Assembly (NCBI GenBank): GCA_023212725.1
Contig: JALBYF010000025.1
Location: 1 to 64,000 of the forward strand
From: Tranzscheliella williamsii
Lineage: Eukaryota; Basidiomycota; Ustilaginomycetes; Ustilaginales; Ustilaginaceae
DNA length: 64,000 nt
Reading direction: 5' to 3'
Program-made: the position numbers and the translations under genes
The notes under the pieces: generated by a model
The model's input: only the letters and a program-made list of their open reading frames with translations
Told to the model about the DNA's origin: nothing
The model's database searches: none
Shown: piece by piece, positions 1 to 10,889 of the stretch
How the letters are laid out: the number at the start of each line of letters is the position of its first letter
Numbering within the stretch: the stretch's first letter is position 1

Positions 1-630
1 CACGGCAGAGTGATTGCGCAAATCGGGAAAAAGGGTGTAGGGATAACGAAAGTGGGTGTGGCTGTAACATTGCCCTTTCTAAAATAGCTGATTCGATGTT
101 GTCTTTCTGCATCACAATTCGGCGGCTCTGTGCCATGTCAATCACAGTCCTAAACCAGGATGCGGCGTGACCGCTTTCCGGAATATTTTGACCCAAATTT
201 GCTTTCGTGCAGATAGATGAACAAGCGCTAAAGGAGGGAGCCGATCTCCTGCGGTCCATGCCGTCTTCTAAAACGCGGAGTCTGTACCCTAACCCTGAGC
301 CGTACTCTAACAATTTGCCCGCAACCTCACCTCGAACCACTTACTTCTGTTCTTCCACGTTGATCGAGCTTTCTCTCCCGCATGGCACCAGCTTCAGTCG
401 TATTTGCTCGGGCGCCATCATCGGCCCTCAACTGAGGTGTGTCTGGAGAGGTGCCTCTCTGCAAACGACAGGAAGCTAATATGAAAAAAGAACTGCTCAT
501 GCGGCGACCTCAGATTGCCCGCGTTCCTCATAGAAGCGCCGCTTTCTCCGCTTTCTCCTTGCCTTGTCGGCGTCATTGTCGCTTGTCTCTTTCCGCTTGC
601 AGAATCGTTGAATGCATTTCTCATCCTGCT
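1..630. other. No recognisable gene (left edge)
   Basis: Several short open frames overlap here on both strands, but none carries a motif I recognise and none shows the GC-rich third-position bias of the clear genes further right. The base composition is close to even. It may be the flank or remnant of a mobile element, but I see no terminal repeat or enzyme motif to support that. Confidence 0.4.
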
Positions 631-1593
631 TCACTGCCTCGCTACAGAGTGTAGTGAGCGCGTTGTGCAGATTATGAGCTGCCTGAGCCACGCCGCTATC
701 TCGCCTGCATTTAACACTGTCAGACAAGGAGATGCTCTTTTCGATCGTCCTTTGGTACCGCAGCTCCTACGGCATTCCGTTCTACTGGACGGAGTGCCGC
801 TACCTGCTCTGGTGCGGGAAGCCTCCGCCTCTACGTCGGAATGATCGGTTCCTGTCATGGCTTGCTTCACGCCTTGCTTGTGTTCCGCGCTTCCAGTTGC
901 AGTTGATTCTGCCTTGGCCTGCTTATTCTTGGCATGCACCTGGCACCTAGTTGTCTGGTCGCTCTTATCGGTGCATCGGTAGCCGGTCGGTATCAGGGTG
1001 ATATCAACTGCATCTTTATGTTTCGGCTTGGACCCAGTCGATCGATTGGGCTCGACACTCAACGCGGCGGCCCGCTGTACTGAATATGTCTTCCCGCATG
1101 GTCTGCCTTCCAACAGAACTTCTTGAGGTACTCCAATCGCTGGTATTTCGGCGTGCTCTACAAAAACCTGGTCAAATGGACTGGCTATGATTCGAAACTC
1201 TGCGAGACAGATGAAGTTACCAAGCAAGCACACCGGCAAGAGTGTATCCACTGCTGGAAGACTTTTGCGAGCATACATGGCAGGATGTCATAGTAGCTCC
1301 GTGTTCTTGGCATCTGTAGTGTAGCTTGTTGGTTTTATGTTTATGGTCCCCATTCCTGTCTCTGTTCCTGTCTCCACTCCTTTCTCTTGGGCTTTTTCCT
1401 CAACGCAGCCTTTTAAATTGTGCCCGTTCTGTGTCTTGAGTGTAGTGTTCTGACCGACAAGCAATGCAGTCTTTGACAGCGATGACATTTTAAGTGTAAC
1501 ATGGCGAGCCAGTAGAGAACGGCCACACACGATCGAGGCGCCTTTTGGGGACGCCTTTAGGGATGATTTCTTCACAGTCAACAACACACACAA
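631..1593 (-). pseudogene. Unrecognised open frame broken by one stop, possible relic
   Basis: Two open stretches (1593-1288 and 1278-631) lie in the same minus-strand frame and are separated by a single TGA, giving about 320 codons with one interruption. The translated text is hydrophilic in its second half, with many K, T and S. It has scattered Cys residues but no clear zinc knuckle, protease or transposase motif. I do not recognise the family. A decayed retroelement gag or a broken host gene would both fit, as would chance openness. Codon use is unlike the GC-rich genes downstream. Confidence 0.3.
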
Positions 1594-1861
1594 TCTGCAA
1601 CGTCAACAATTGCTTTTAACGTCCGTACCAATTGCAGCTAGGATATAGTGGTACCGCTTCAGTGGTTTGATTCTTTTTGGTTCACAAGGATTATCACAAT
1701 CATTGTAAAGCATTTCAAGAGGAAACACATCCTCTTGTGGCCCGGTTCAGCGATATCTGAAGACGAAGATATCTGAGAACGCAAACTAGGACCACAAAGC
1801 TCCTCAAGAGCGATGCGCGCTCAGGAACCGGTATGGCGCCGAAACTTTGGGAACCAACTGT

Positions 1862-2530
1862 TTATTGCTCCAAGAGCATGGTGAGAACTTCAGCTGCCGT
1901 ACGCTTAGGCGCAGAAATCCGAAGGACCTTCTTGCTCGTCGTGGAAGCTCCACACTTGCCCTCCCATGCCGTGTCTTGGGCATGCTTGATTGATAGCAGC
2001 ACATTGCGCGAATCCTGTGATTGTTCGGCCATTCCATCAACAAACGACAGGTCCTTAAAACTGACGTCTTCGACTTTTGTTCCAATGTGTTTCTCGATCA
2101 TCGCGATAATCTGGCGGCCGGTGATATCTTCCGGTCCATTCAGGACATATTTGGCCTTGTTGTGCGGGGTAACATTGTCTGCCATCAAAAGATGAGCTGC
2201 AGAAATTCCAACGTCATTCGAGTCAATGATGCCGACAGGCGTATCTTCTGAGGCCATCAGCCTCAGGGTATCCTGCTTCCCAAGCTTAACCAACTTATAA
2301 ATTTCTACTACTCGTTCCAGTCATATTGAGTACCCTGCAATCCGCTCGGCATCCGTGGCCGCGTCTCGTCTCTCAGATGCAGCAGATGGACGTGAGTTTC
2401 TGCAACGGCTGACGAGCCTCAGGAAAATGTCGTAATGCAGCCTGATGGCCCTGCCCTCGACGGCCGTGGTCACAAGGGCAACAGCGCCTACCTTCGTACT
2501 GAACCCCTCATCGCCGACGTTTTCGGCCAA
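1862..2530 (-). pseudogene. NmrA-like NAD(P)-binding protein, C-terminal remnant
   Basis: From 2317 down to 1862 the minus strand encodes about 150 residues that read like the C-terminal part of NmrA/HSCARG-type atypical short-chain dehydrogenases. It has a segment like TPVGIIDSNDVG followed by an Ala-rich helix, then a motif like KYVLNGPEDITGRQI, and it ends with the usual TAAEVLTMLL helix. Upstream in the same frame a TGA (2318-2320) interrupts, and the open stretch beyond it (to 2530) no longer resembles the family. The N-terminal Rossmann glycine motif is not visible in any frame nearby. I infer a decayed gene whose 3' half survives. A split by a poorly defined intron is possible but less likely. 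Confidence 0.55.
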
Positions 2531-2760
2531 TTGAAGCCGGACTTGGGCACATCCACATCGCCGTCAACAACGGAAAAGTCCTGAAGAAGTCCATGACCGA
2601 ACTAGTAATACAATTGGAGAGATGCTTCCGAAAGCAAAACTTGACAGAGCCAGATACTGATCGGATGTCGAAGTGGCTCAAGAAAACAGCACTGCTGTGA
2701 TGCGCACGTGCTTCTTTTCAGAAATGTAAGCTGACAGTACGAGGTCCGCTGGTCTGGAAG

Positions 2761-4359
2761 TTAGACAGTAGATGCGCCGATGCGTTGCGCCATGACGGCT
2801 CCACTGGGGCCGGAGTAGCTCTTCTTACCCCACGTCAGGAAACCAACCGTGGAGATGAGGACGACGCCTGCCAAGATGACGCTGGACCAGTTCATGGTGT
2901 CTGCAGCGGGAGGGTAGACAGATGGAAAGCAGAAGAAGATGCCGAAGACAAGCATGTAGATGAGAGAGACAGAGTTGACAGTCCAGCCCACCGCCTGCGA
3001 GAGGTAGAAGGGCCCTTTGTGCGTGATGTGCCTCCTGTTCGCCATGAAAGCGCCGATAACCAACGCATAGCAGGCGAAAAAGAGGATGGTGAGCGCCGAG
3101 AGGAACGAGTTGAACGCGGTGATGCTGCCCAGTGATATGACGCCGATGCAGCTCGAGATAAAGGTGCAGAAGATGGCGGCGTTGACAGGCACGTGCAGTG
3201 ACGGTGACATGCTGGAGAACACCCGTGGCAGCAGAAGACCGCCATCCCGGGCGAAGGCCCACGCTACCCGGCTTGCAACGGTGACGCTGGTGACCGCTCC
3301 GTACATAGACAGGATGATCATGAAGAGAGAAAGGACAACGGTAGCCCCGTTCGATCGCGTCGCATCATGGATGATCTGGATGTAAGGCACTCCGGTCGCG
3401 CTACCGAGGACCGAGTCAATGTCTACGATGGAAAACATAAAGCAGAGCGTGACGAACAATCCGGTAATGGTCCCGATCAGCACAGAGTAGATCATCGCTT
3501 TAGGGACGTTTCGCTCGGGCTCTATGGTCTCCTCCGAAAGATGGCTTGGCGAGTCGATCAGGATAAAAGCGCCCGAGGTAGCTACCTGACCAAGGCACCA
3601 CACAAGACCCTTCGAACTCCAGCCGGTGGTGTTGATGATGTCGACAAAGACGAACTTGGCCGATTGATGCGAAGGCGCAGAGGCTGCTACAGTGATGCTG
3701 AGCACGAAGCATCCGAGGAAGAAGGTGCCAAGGCCAATCTTGTCGAGGATCGGTAAGAGCTTGACGGAAAAAACATTGATGAGGAGGCCGACAATGAGGA
3801 CGATCTGAAGGATCAGCCATGTGTGCCACTGCTTAATGACAAATTCGGGATGGTAGATGACTGCCAAAGCGAGCACCTGCTGTGCGACAAGGGAAGCCCA
3901 GGTGGTTGCGGTCACGATCCAAGCAAACGTATTAAGCCAAGCGACCGTCCAGGCGTTAAGCCTTTTGAACGAAGCAGTGGATGACTGATAGGCCCAGTCC
4001 AGCACGCCGCCGGAAGTTGGGTAGGCGGAGGCAAGCTCGGCCAAGGAGATAGCAATGCAGAGAATGCAGGCGGAACACAACAAGGTTCCCCAGAAGAGAC
4101 CTGGAGGACCACCGACACCCAGAACGGTGGTCATGGTGACGATCTGGCCAGCCCAGTAACCTGCCCCGAGCAGACCAACGCCAAGCAAAGGAACCAAGCC
4201 GAATTGGCGGATGAGCGGCTCAGTCGTGGCCTGAAGCTGCTCCTTCATGGCAGCCCGCTCAGCCGTTTGGCCACCGCTGAATGCAGACTCGCTCAAATTG
4301 GAGTTGTTTAGAACAAACTCGCCGGAAGCACCTGGCTTCTTCTCAGATGTGGCCGACAT
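2761..4359 (-). CDS. Amino acid/GABA/choline-type permease (APC superfamily)
   Basis: An intronless gene for 532 residues. After a hydrophilic N-terminus of about 50 residues come roughly twelve hydrophobic segments. The first carries the glycine-rich GVGLLGAGYWAG stretch, followed by a motif like SLAELASAYPTSGG near residue 110, typical of the fungal AAT branch that includes the GABA permease Uga4 and the choline permease Hnm1. The EETIEPERNVPKAM stretch about midway is also typical of this branch. Length matches the family (about 500-570). The protein should sit in the plasma or vacuolar membrane and import a small nitrogenous solute by proton symport. The exact substrate cannot be read from sequence. 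It ends in a plain TAA with no sign of truncation. Confidence 0.9.
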   Translation of the reverse strand: MSATSEKKPGASGEFVLNNSNLSESAFSGGQTAERAAMKEQLQATTEPLIRQFGLVPLLGVGLLGAGYWAGQIVTMTTVLGVGGPPGLFWGTLLCSACILCIAISLAELASAYPTSGGVLDWAYQSSTASFKRLNAWTVAWLNTFAWIVTATTWASLVAQQVLALAVIYHPEFVIKQWHTWLILQIVLIVGLLINVFSVKLLPILDKIGLGTFFLGCFVLSITVAASAPSHQSAKFVFVDIINTTGWSSKGLVWCLGQVATSGAFILIDSPSHLSEETIEPERNVPKAMIYSVLIGTITGLFVTLCFMFSIVDIDSVLGSATGVPYIQIIHDATRSNGATVVLSLFMIILSMYGAVTSVTVASRVAWAFARDGGLLLPRVFSSMSPSLHVPVNAAIFCTFISSCIGVISLGSITAFNSFLSALTILFFACYALVIGAFMANRRHITHKGPFYLSQAVGWTVNSVSLIYMLVFGIFFCFPSVYPPAADTMNWSSVILAGVVLISTVGFLTWGKKSYSGPSGAVMAQRIGASTV

Positions 4360-5051
4360 CGTTGAAAGAGAGCGGATCTAGATGACAGTGGGGCGAGGAT
4401 GTACGTAGGCAGGTGGCTTGCAACGGGAGAGATCCCGGGCCTTTAAGTGCTTGTCGTATTGCGAAGCTGGAGGCTCGCCTCGACGCTACAAGCACACTTG
4501 ACAGAAGAGTTACAGAGGCTGGACAATGTAAAGCACAGGACCGAACAATCATCCAGGCAGAGCGAGGCACGGCCGAACCGACCTGATAAGCGCTAAAGAA
4601 GCCGTGTAAAGGAGGTTGAACAAGTCAAGCCTAGGGGAGACAAAGTACATGGGTTTCAACTAGCGATACGAGGTTCGGCTCCAGAGGCGCAACACTGGAG
4701 GCGGAGGGTCCAGGGATCGAGGCGCTTCGACGTCGGCAGCACGTAAGGATCTTGCTGCAGACCAACGTCGCATTGCTCTATGATACCCTGGGCACTTTGC
4801 GAAGGCTCGGGACGCATTGCGTGAATGTCTCTTGCAGCTGACAGCTGCATGAACAGATCTGCTGACCACAAAGACGCGCAATGACCGACTTGATCTTGAT
4901 GGGCAAGTGAGACGCTACAAGAAGTGCGCATAGTAAGCGCGCTTGCCGCCGACTTCAGCTCGGCGGCTAGACAGCCCTACGTACGGATACGAGTACTACC
5001 AAGCTGCAGGGCGGATAGATCCGGGAGTCATGCATGCAAGGTATGGCAAAC

Positions 5052-5093
5052 ACAGATGAAAGATAGCTATAGACAGATGAAAGATAGCTATAG
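5052..5093. repeat. 21-bp direct tandem repeat, two exact copies
   Basis: The 21-base unit ACAGATGAAAGATAGCTATAG occurs at 5052-5072 and again immediately at 5073-5093 without mismatch. Each unit contains the small palindrome ATAGCTAT. No coding frame passes through it. Confidence 0.9.
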
Positions 5094-5445
5094 CTGCCGG
5101 GCTGATACACAACCATGGCGGGGCTAGGCGTGTTGCGACGCGAATATGGAGCTTAGTGGGGGAGAGATAGGACTCCGATAGCGGGCAAGTAGCGCGCTTA
5201 GCGCGGAGAGAAGGAAGAGGAGGGTCGATGGCTAGCGAATAGTTAGTTAATCGGCTACAGGGCAGGTGATAGCGTAGGGGTCGATCTACACACTGATGGT
5301 CCCGCATGCTAACAGACTGAACCGCGGTCGGACGGTACCCCGCACCGGTTTGCTTGGCGGGTTGACGGAACGGCTGACTACCGGTTTAGCAGCTCACTTT
5401 CCGGCGGAGAAACAGGCGTGCCCCCGCCGGCATGCCAGCGTAATG

Positions 5446-5503
5446 GCAAGCAAAGATAGACTAAAGGCAATGTTGCAAGCAAAGATAGAACAAGGGCAAT
5501 GTT
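5446..5503. repeat. 29-bp imperfect tandem repeat, two copies
   Basis: A 29-base unit beginning GCAAGCAAAGATAGA and ending GGCAATGTT is found at 5446-5474 and 5475-5503, with three differences in the middle. With the 21-bp duplication 370 bases to the left, it marks this gene-free stretch as prone to small duplications. Confidence 0.85.
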
Positions 5504-6150
5504 GCAGCCACGCTCGCTTTCCTTATCAAACAAGATACAGCGCCTTAACCGCAGAAGCCGCTCTTGCCGCGCTTGGCGACTAGCGCCATATCTGAGACTG
5601 TCTCAACTTACTTGCTTTTTAAGCTGCTACTGCTGTCAACACACGAACACCACGCAGAGCCGACCGCACAGAGCCGTCGGGTTGCCTTGAGACTTGCTCT
5701 AGTCCCCGCGACTGAAGGTCGCATGATCTACAATTCGTTCAGAAGCGTCCCACACAATTAGCGCCGAGATGTCCTAGCTTCCGCTGCGTCTGATATCATT
5801 CGGCTCTATTACTGCCAAATGTTAGCCGTCGCGAGCGCGGAAACAGAACTGGACGCTTCCGGCTCGACAAGCGATACTGAATCTTGAGTAGACCACTGAT
5901 TGAGATTGTGCTAGCTGCCGTTGACTTGGCGGAGCTTCGGTGTCGCTTGATGTCACTTTATTTCCTGCACAGGAAAGATCTTGTGCTCGTGATCTTGCTG
6001 CGGGATATTGCATCAGGCTTTGGCTTCTATGACATAAATACGAACCGCCCCTACCACGCCGTTCTTTGACGGCATCGAGAGCTGCCAACCTCCTTTCAAC
6101 ACCGGATTCAATCTGAACTACTGTTCGGCTTCAGCTGTATACTCTGGGAG

Positions 6151-6900
6151 ATGATGTGGACGACTGCACTTGCGTTGGCTGTCTTGCCGCTTGCGATCGC
6201 TGCCGGACCTATTCCGGCCACCCAGCTGTCAGCCCGCCATAGTTCATACAAGACGGATCCCGAATGTCCAGCAGGAACCACGCCTGGATTCGAAGTCTAC
6301 ACCGCTAGGTATGACGTCCCGGTGCAGAGGTTCTTCGACAAAGTCAGCTCGTTCTTTGACGAGACGTGGTACGTGAGTATATGAAGCCGTTATGCACAGA
6401 TCACAACATGGATCCTGCTGTTGGGTGCTGGCTTTTGTCCGTTTGCTGACGGCGCTCTGTTCTTGCGATATTGTGGAAGCTAACAGATCGGCCTGCCGCC
6501 CAATGCCACTGAAGGCGCTGACAATGAAGTCGGTTCGGTGCGTCACATTGACTTTGCTGGCACGATCCTACAGGAGCAGCTGATCAAGTCGATCCACAAG
6601 CCCGCCCTAGTAGAGCTCAAATGGCATCTGATCAATGGCCCGATCAATGTGACCGGAGCTGTCGCCGAGGATGCTCCGGACGAGGTGCTCTTGTTTGGCG
6701 GCTACACGGAGGATATGAGGGTAGAATCGATCTGCGAGGGAGCCGCTACCTTCATTACGTTTACCGGTCGATACTGTTTCGACAAGCCCGGCCCGGCGTA
6801 TAAAGTGTTTGACAGCGCCCACGCTACCAGCATTGAAGCTGTCGCAGCCTCTCTCAATGCCACGCTGATCCAAGGCAATGGTACTTGCCCCACAAAATAG
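6151..6900 (+). CDS. Secreted SRPBCC/START-like protein, candidate effector
   Basis: Two exons, 6151-6372 and 6487-6900, give 211 residues. The 114-nt intron has a GTGAGT donor and an AACAG acceptor and joins in phase 0. The N-terminus is a clear signal peptide: a hydrophobic core of about 15 residues ending in small residues. The mature part has four cysteines and four N-glycosylation sequons (NAT, NVT, NAT, NGT), as expected for a secreted protein. Its body reads like the SRPBCC (START/Bet v 1/polyketide-cyclase-like) fold. There is an early helix with FFDKVSSFFDETWY, then a loop ending in GSVRHIDF, then a strand-rich half with LVELKWHL. No enzyme residue can be assigned. In a plant-pathogenic fungus it would be an effector candidate. 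A ligand-binding secreted protein is the neutral description. Confidence 0.7.
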
Positions 6901-7799
6901 CTGTCATGTTGGTTCCTCTATAATCTTTGTTTTCTGACCCAGGACGATGTCCGGTCAGCCTCAGATGGCCTCCAACCGTGGCACTGTTCATGCATGTTCA
7001 GCGAGACCTGCGTATGGACAGTCTGACGGTGACTGCCTCCCAGCGTCAAACGGTTGAAAGAGTTGCAGTGCATTATTGCCTGCAGGACGCCGACGCTTCG
7101 ACGCGTCTCCATGCACGGATGCGTGGAGCGGGGTAATTGTAAAGAAAATGAATCGAAAACCCCATGACAGCAGCAAATTCCTTCAACCTCTAGCTGTTGT
7201 CGGACTTTCACGCTGTGCCTGTGCGGTGGAAGCTGAGGCTGATAATCTCACATGCGACGCTCGCACTGTGCACCGGCTCAGTCATCGTCCCGCACGAGAA
7301 GGAAAAGTATCTCTCCCTCTCACTCAGCTTGGACTTTGGCAAGGCTGCGTTACTCAACGGATCATGCTACACGCACCACAAAAGACGCCGACATACTCAT
7401 CATAATGCGTGGCTCCTCACACACCATACAGTGACAGACTGGTGGTCCTCGCTGCAGCGACAAGAAACAACCAACAAGTGCAAGCGCAACGGCAAACCCC
7501 TTGCGGAGCCAGTTGTCACCGCTGCTGCGGGACCCTCGAGACATCTGTCAAGCAATCATGTCGAATTAGGGCTGTACTCGGGGAATTTCATACGCACAAA
7601 CCACCAAGATGACGCCTACTGACTCATGCTCCGTGCGATGCCCAGGTTCGGCTCGAGGTCCAGTGTGTGCTGAGGCGGGACGTCTTGCTTGCCGCTCAAG
7701 CCCGATGCTGCGGCTCCTCATATGCGGTTCTTCTGCCTTTGGCTCGTCCCACCGTCCCACCATCCCGCCATCACGTCGCTTGTATACCCACCTTACAGC
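6901..7799. other. Intergenic, no gene seen
   Basis: This separates the secreted-protein gene from the next gene on the same strand. Open frames here are short, overlap on both strands and carry no motif. Its last 150 bases are pyrimidine-rich and are probably the promoter and leader of the gene starting at 7800. Confidence 0.5.
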
Positions 7800-8862
7800 A
7801 TGACTGCACGATCGCTTCTGAGACTTTCGTCCCGGCCTGTCCCTGCGCCCGTGCCATCGACAGCAAGGCCGCTTACGAACACGCTGAGGCACTACTCGTC
7901 GTCGAAGCCCAAGAACAACTCCCTCTTCGACTTTGTGCCGACCAACAAGCTTCAGCAGAAGCCACGCCAGGTCGGCCGCACCGAGATCCGCGGGCCGTAT
8001 TACACCCCCTTTGGCCCGCGCTACGCTCGCGATGTCTTTGAGACATTTGGCGAATACATCGATGGGCTCAAGTATTCCGGCGGAACGTTTACGTTGCAGT
8101 CGCAAGACTCGCTCAAGGAGCTCATCAAAATCGCCCATGACCACGGCAGCTATGTCTCCACCGGCGGCTTTCTCGAGAAGCTGCTCACCAGCTCCAACGG
8201 CGACAAAGCCATGGTCGAGCGGTACCTGAAGGCCTGCAAGCAGGTCGGCTTTGACGTCATTGAGATTTCCTCGGGCTTCCTCACCATGCCCGCCGAAGAC
8301 TGGCGTAATCTTGTGGAGCTCGTCATCAGCCATGGCCTCAAGGCCAAGCCAGAGATCGGCATCCAGATGGGCGCCGGCGGCGATACCAGCGCAGCCGAAC
8401 TCGAGGCCATCGGAACCAGAGACCCTGCCTGGCTCGTCAACCGCGCAAAGATGTTCCTCGACGCCGGCGCCGACACCATCATGATCGAGAGCGAGGGCAT
8501 CACCGAGAACGTCAAATCCTACCGCAGCGACGTCATCTCGAGCATCACCTCAAGCCTGCCCAACGACAAGGTCATGTTCGAAGGTAAGTCTGGCTCCAGC
8601 CCGAACCCAACCGCCTCTACCTCTTGTCGTCCGGTTTCACTCGTCTGTCGCTCTGTTCACTGACCTCGCTCTTCTTTGTTCTTTTTTCCCTCCCACAGCG
8701 GCCGACCCGGCAGTGTTCCAGTACTACATTGCCAACCACGGCCCCAACGTGAACCTGTTCGTCGATCATTCGCAGATCGTCCAGCTGAGCGCAGTGCGTC
8801 GCGGCATCTGGGGCAACAACACCCTCTTTGGCCGCGTGGTCACCTTCCCTGACGATGCCTAA
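7800..8862 (+). CDS. Phosphosulfolactate synthase-family protein (ComA/HSA32-like), mitochondrial
   Basis: Exons 7800-8583 and 8699-8862 encode 315 residues. The 115-nt intron (GTAAGT ... CCCACAG) splits a codon after its first base. Residues 1-35 form a typical mitochondrial presequence: Arg, Ser, Leu and Ala with no acidic residue, ending in an RHYSSSKPK stretch. The rest is a TIM-barrel protein of the phosphosulfolactate synthase family. It shows GEYIDGLKYSGGT near residue 85, a YVSTGGFLE motif, FDVIEISSGF, and the C-terminal NLFVDHSQIVQLSAVRRGIWG. In methanogens ComA joins sulfite to phosphoenolpyruvate for coenzyme M synthesis. Plant HSA32 is a heat-tolerance member without known catalysis. 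Fungi do not make coenzyme M, so the reaction here is open. The first ATG used (7800) is the one that yields the presequence. Confidence 0.85.
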
Positions 8863-9112
8863 GCCGCTGGCAGCCGTACGGCGCCCCCTACACCATTCTT
8901 ACGCAGTCTATTGTGATCGCTACCGTTGTGGATAAGTGCCTATTACCTGCAGATATCTTCAAACATGCGTCGATTGGTTGGCTTTATACGCAATGTGCTG
9001 TGGCTTGTGCCAGTATGCCGCGGACAAGGCTGCGGTGGCGTTGTACGTCTTTCGAATCAATAGACAGTCGTAGAGGCTGCGCAAGGCGGCACAGATTTGT
9101 AAAAAGAAGACA

Positions 9113-10889
9113 TCACGAGGTGCCGTCGAACACTTGCCTGGCCATTTCGCCTTCCTCGTCCGTCTGATTGATGACGAAAAAAAAGAGTCAAAGAGTGTCA
9201 GTGTTGGGCACGCGAAACTGGCCACGGTAGGGGCACGCTTGCACTTACCTCGCAGACGACCCAGGGCACTGCCAAGTCCTGCATGGACGTCTCGTTGGAG
9301 GCGGGGAGTCGCAGGGAGTCGCGGCTAAGCTGCGTGACGTTGTGCGTGGATGCGGCCTGGTCGGCGGGGAGCCAGCTGCGGTCGGCGACGCGCAGGGGCG
9401 ACTGCTCCAGCTTGTGCGCGAGCGCCTGGCGCAGGTCCTGGCTTGCTTCGCCCACCCCGCCGCTGAACACGACCGCATGGACGCCGCCGCGCGCGCTGAG
9501 CTTAAAGTAGTAGCTGCCCAGATATCCGACAATGCGGTCGACAAAAATGTCAAAGGCCAGAGCCGCCTTCTTGTTCTCCTCTGACTTATGCCCCGACCCG
9601 TCCTCGGCATCAAGATGCGCATTGCGCCGCTTGGACACCTCCTTAAAATCGCTGACGCCGGCCACCGCCTTGAAGCCACTCTGCTTGTTCAGGACAAGCT
9701 CGGCATGCGACACCGTGACTCCGCCACCGAGGTCCACCTGGCTGAACGGATCCACCCGGTCAGACGTCTGGCTTTCCTTGTCGCTCTGCCGTTGGGCCAG
9801 CTGATGCGAGGAGATGTGGAGCGGCAGGACGGGATCCACGGTGCCGCTCCTTGTGGCGCCAGGCAAGCCCTCGAGAGGGGTAAGCCCCATCGTGGTGTCG
9901 ATGCTACGACCCTGCGCCACAGCACACATCGACGATCCGCTGCCGAGATGGCATAGGATGACGTTGAGCGCAGAAGGGGGCGTCTGCAGGCGTGCCGAAA
10001 GTGTGTGAACAACCGAGGCGTACGACAGGCCGTGGAAGCCCCACTTGCGCAGCTCCATGCCGCCGGGGAGGGATGTGCCGGCCAGGGAGGCGTCCACCAT
10101 GTACCGGCTGACGGCCTCGTCGAGCGAGTGGTGGAAGGTGGTGTCAAAGCAGCAGTAGTTGGTCTGGCGAGGGGGAAGGTGCTCCGAGTCGAGGCAGTTG
10201 CGGATCATCTGTACCGAGACCGCGTTGTGCAGCGGGGCGAACTCGGCGAGGAACTGGAGCGTCTTGAGATGGTGCTGGTCCTCCTTTGAGATGGTCACGC
10301 ACGACGGCAGATGCGCGCCGTGCACGATGCGGTGCGCGACGAGCTGGATCTGCGATGCCGGGTCGAAACCCTCGCCGAGCTGCGTGGCCAGCTTGCTCAG
10401 CAGCAGATCCAGCACCTCGACAGACCCAAAGTCGCTCGCCTCGACCGTCTCCTACATTCCCACGCACCCAGCCGTGTTGAAATGGCCATCGTCAGCGGCT
10501 ATGCTTCGCACCACTGTGCCGTTCCTCGTCAGCGACTACTCACCTCGAGCGGGTCTTTTCCCGGGCAAGCAATCTTGAGCGCTGACTTGCCCTCGCCTTG
10601 CAGCTTGACCGAGCCTTGGGCGACGGCGGCCGAGGCTGCCTCCGACCTGGCGGCACTACTTTGCACGGGCTCCGTCTTGAACAGCTTGAACTTCAAGGAC
10701 GATGAACCACTGTTACAGAACGAGCGAGGCAGAGTAAGATCCTGCCAAACCGTCAGTGAAAGATCGCACACGGTGGCGCCAGGGCGCCCGTGCACACGCG
10801 CGGGGTACATACGCATTGAGACAGAGCAGATAGCCGTGCTGCGCGCGCGCAGTCTTGCGCTGGATAAGCTGTTCGAGCGCCTCCGGCAT
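9113..10889 (-). CDS. Acetate kinase
   Basis: Four exons read on the minus strand: 10889-10813, 10709-10544, 10451-9249 and 9163-9113. They total 498 residues, and all three introns (103, 92 and 85 nt) are GT-AG. Splicing restores the family's N-terminal NAGSSSLKF motif across introns 1 and 2. The short last exon supplies the TDEE segment containing the metal-binding glutamate of the active site. Other landmarks are HRIVHGA, FDTTFHHSL, KWGFHGLSY, CHLGSGSS, the arginine motif TRSGTVDP and FSGGVGEAS. It converts acetyl-phosphate and ADP to acetate and ATP (reversibly). It is about 100 residues longer than bacterial enzymes, mainly from an insertion at residues 38-85. It lies 400 bases downstream of phosphoketolase on the same strand, its natural partner. 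Confidence 0.93.

Larger units (their letters stand above)
4360..6150. other. Gene-free stretch with short tandem repeats
   Basis: No convincing gene. It includes the promoter of the permease on its left and that of the secreted-protein gene on its right. The centre (about 4.9-5.6 kb) holds two separate tandem duplications, listed on their own. The only open frames are short and unrelated to known motifs. Confidence 0.5.
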
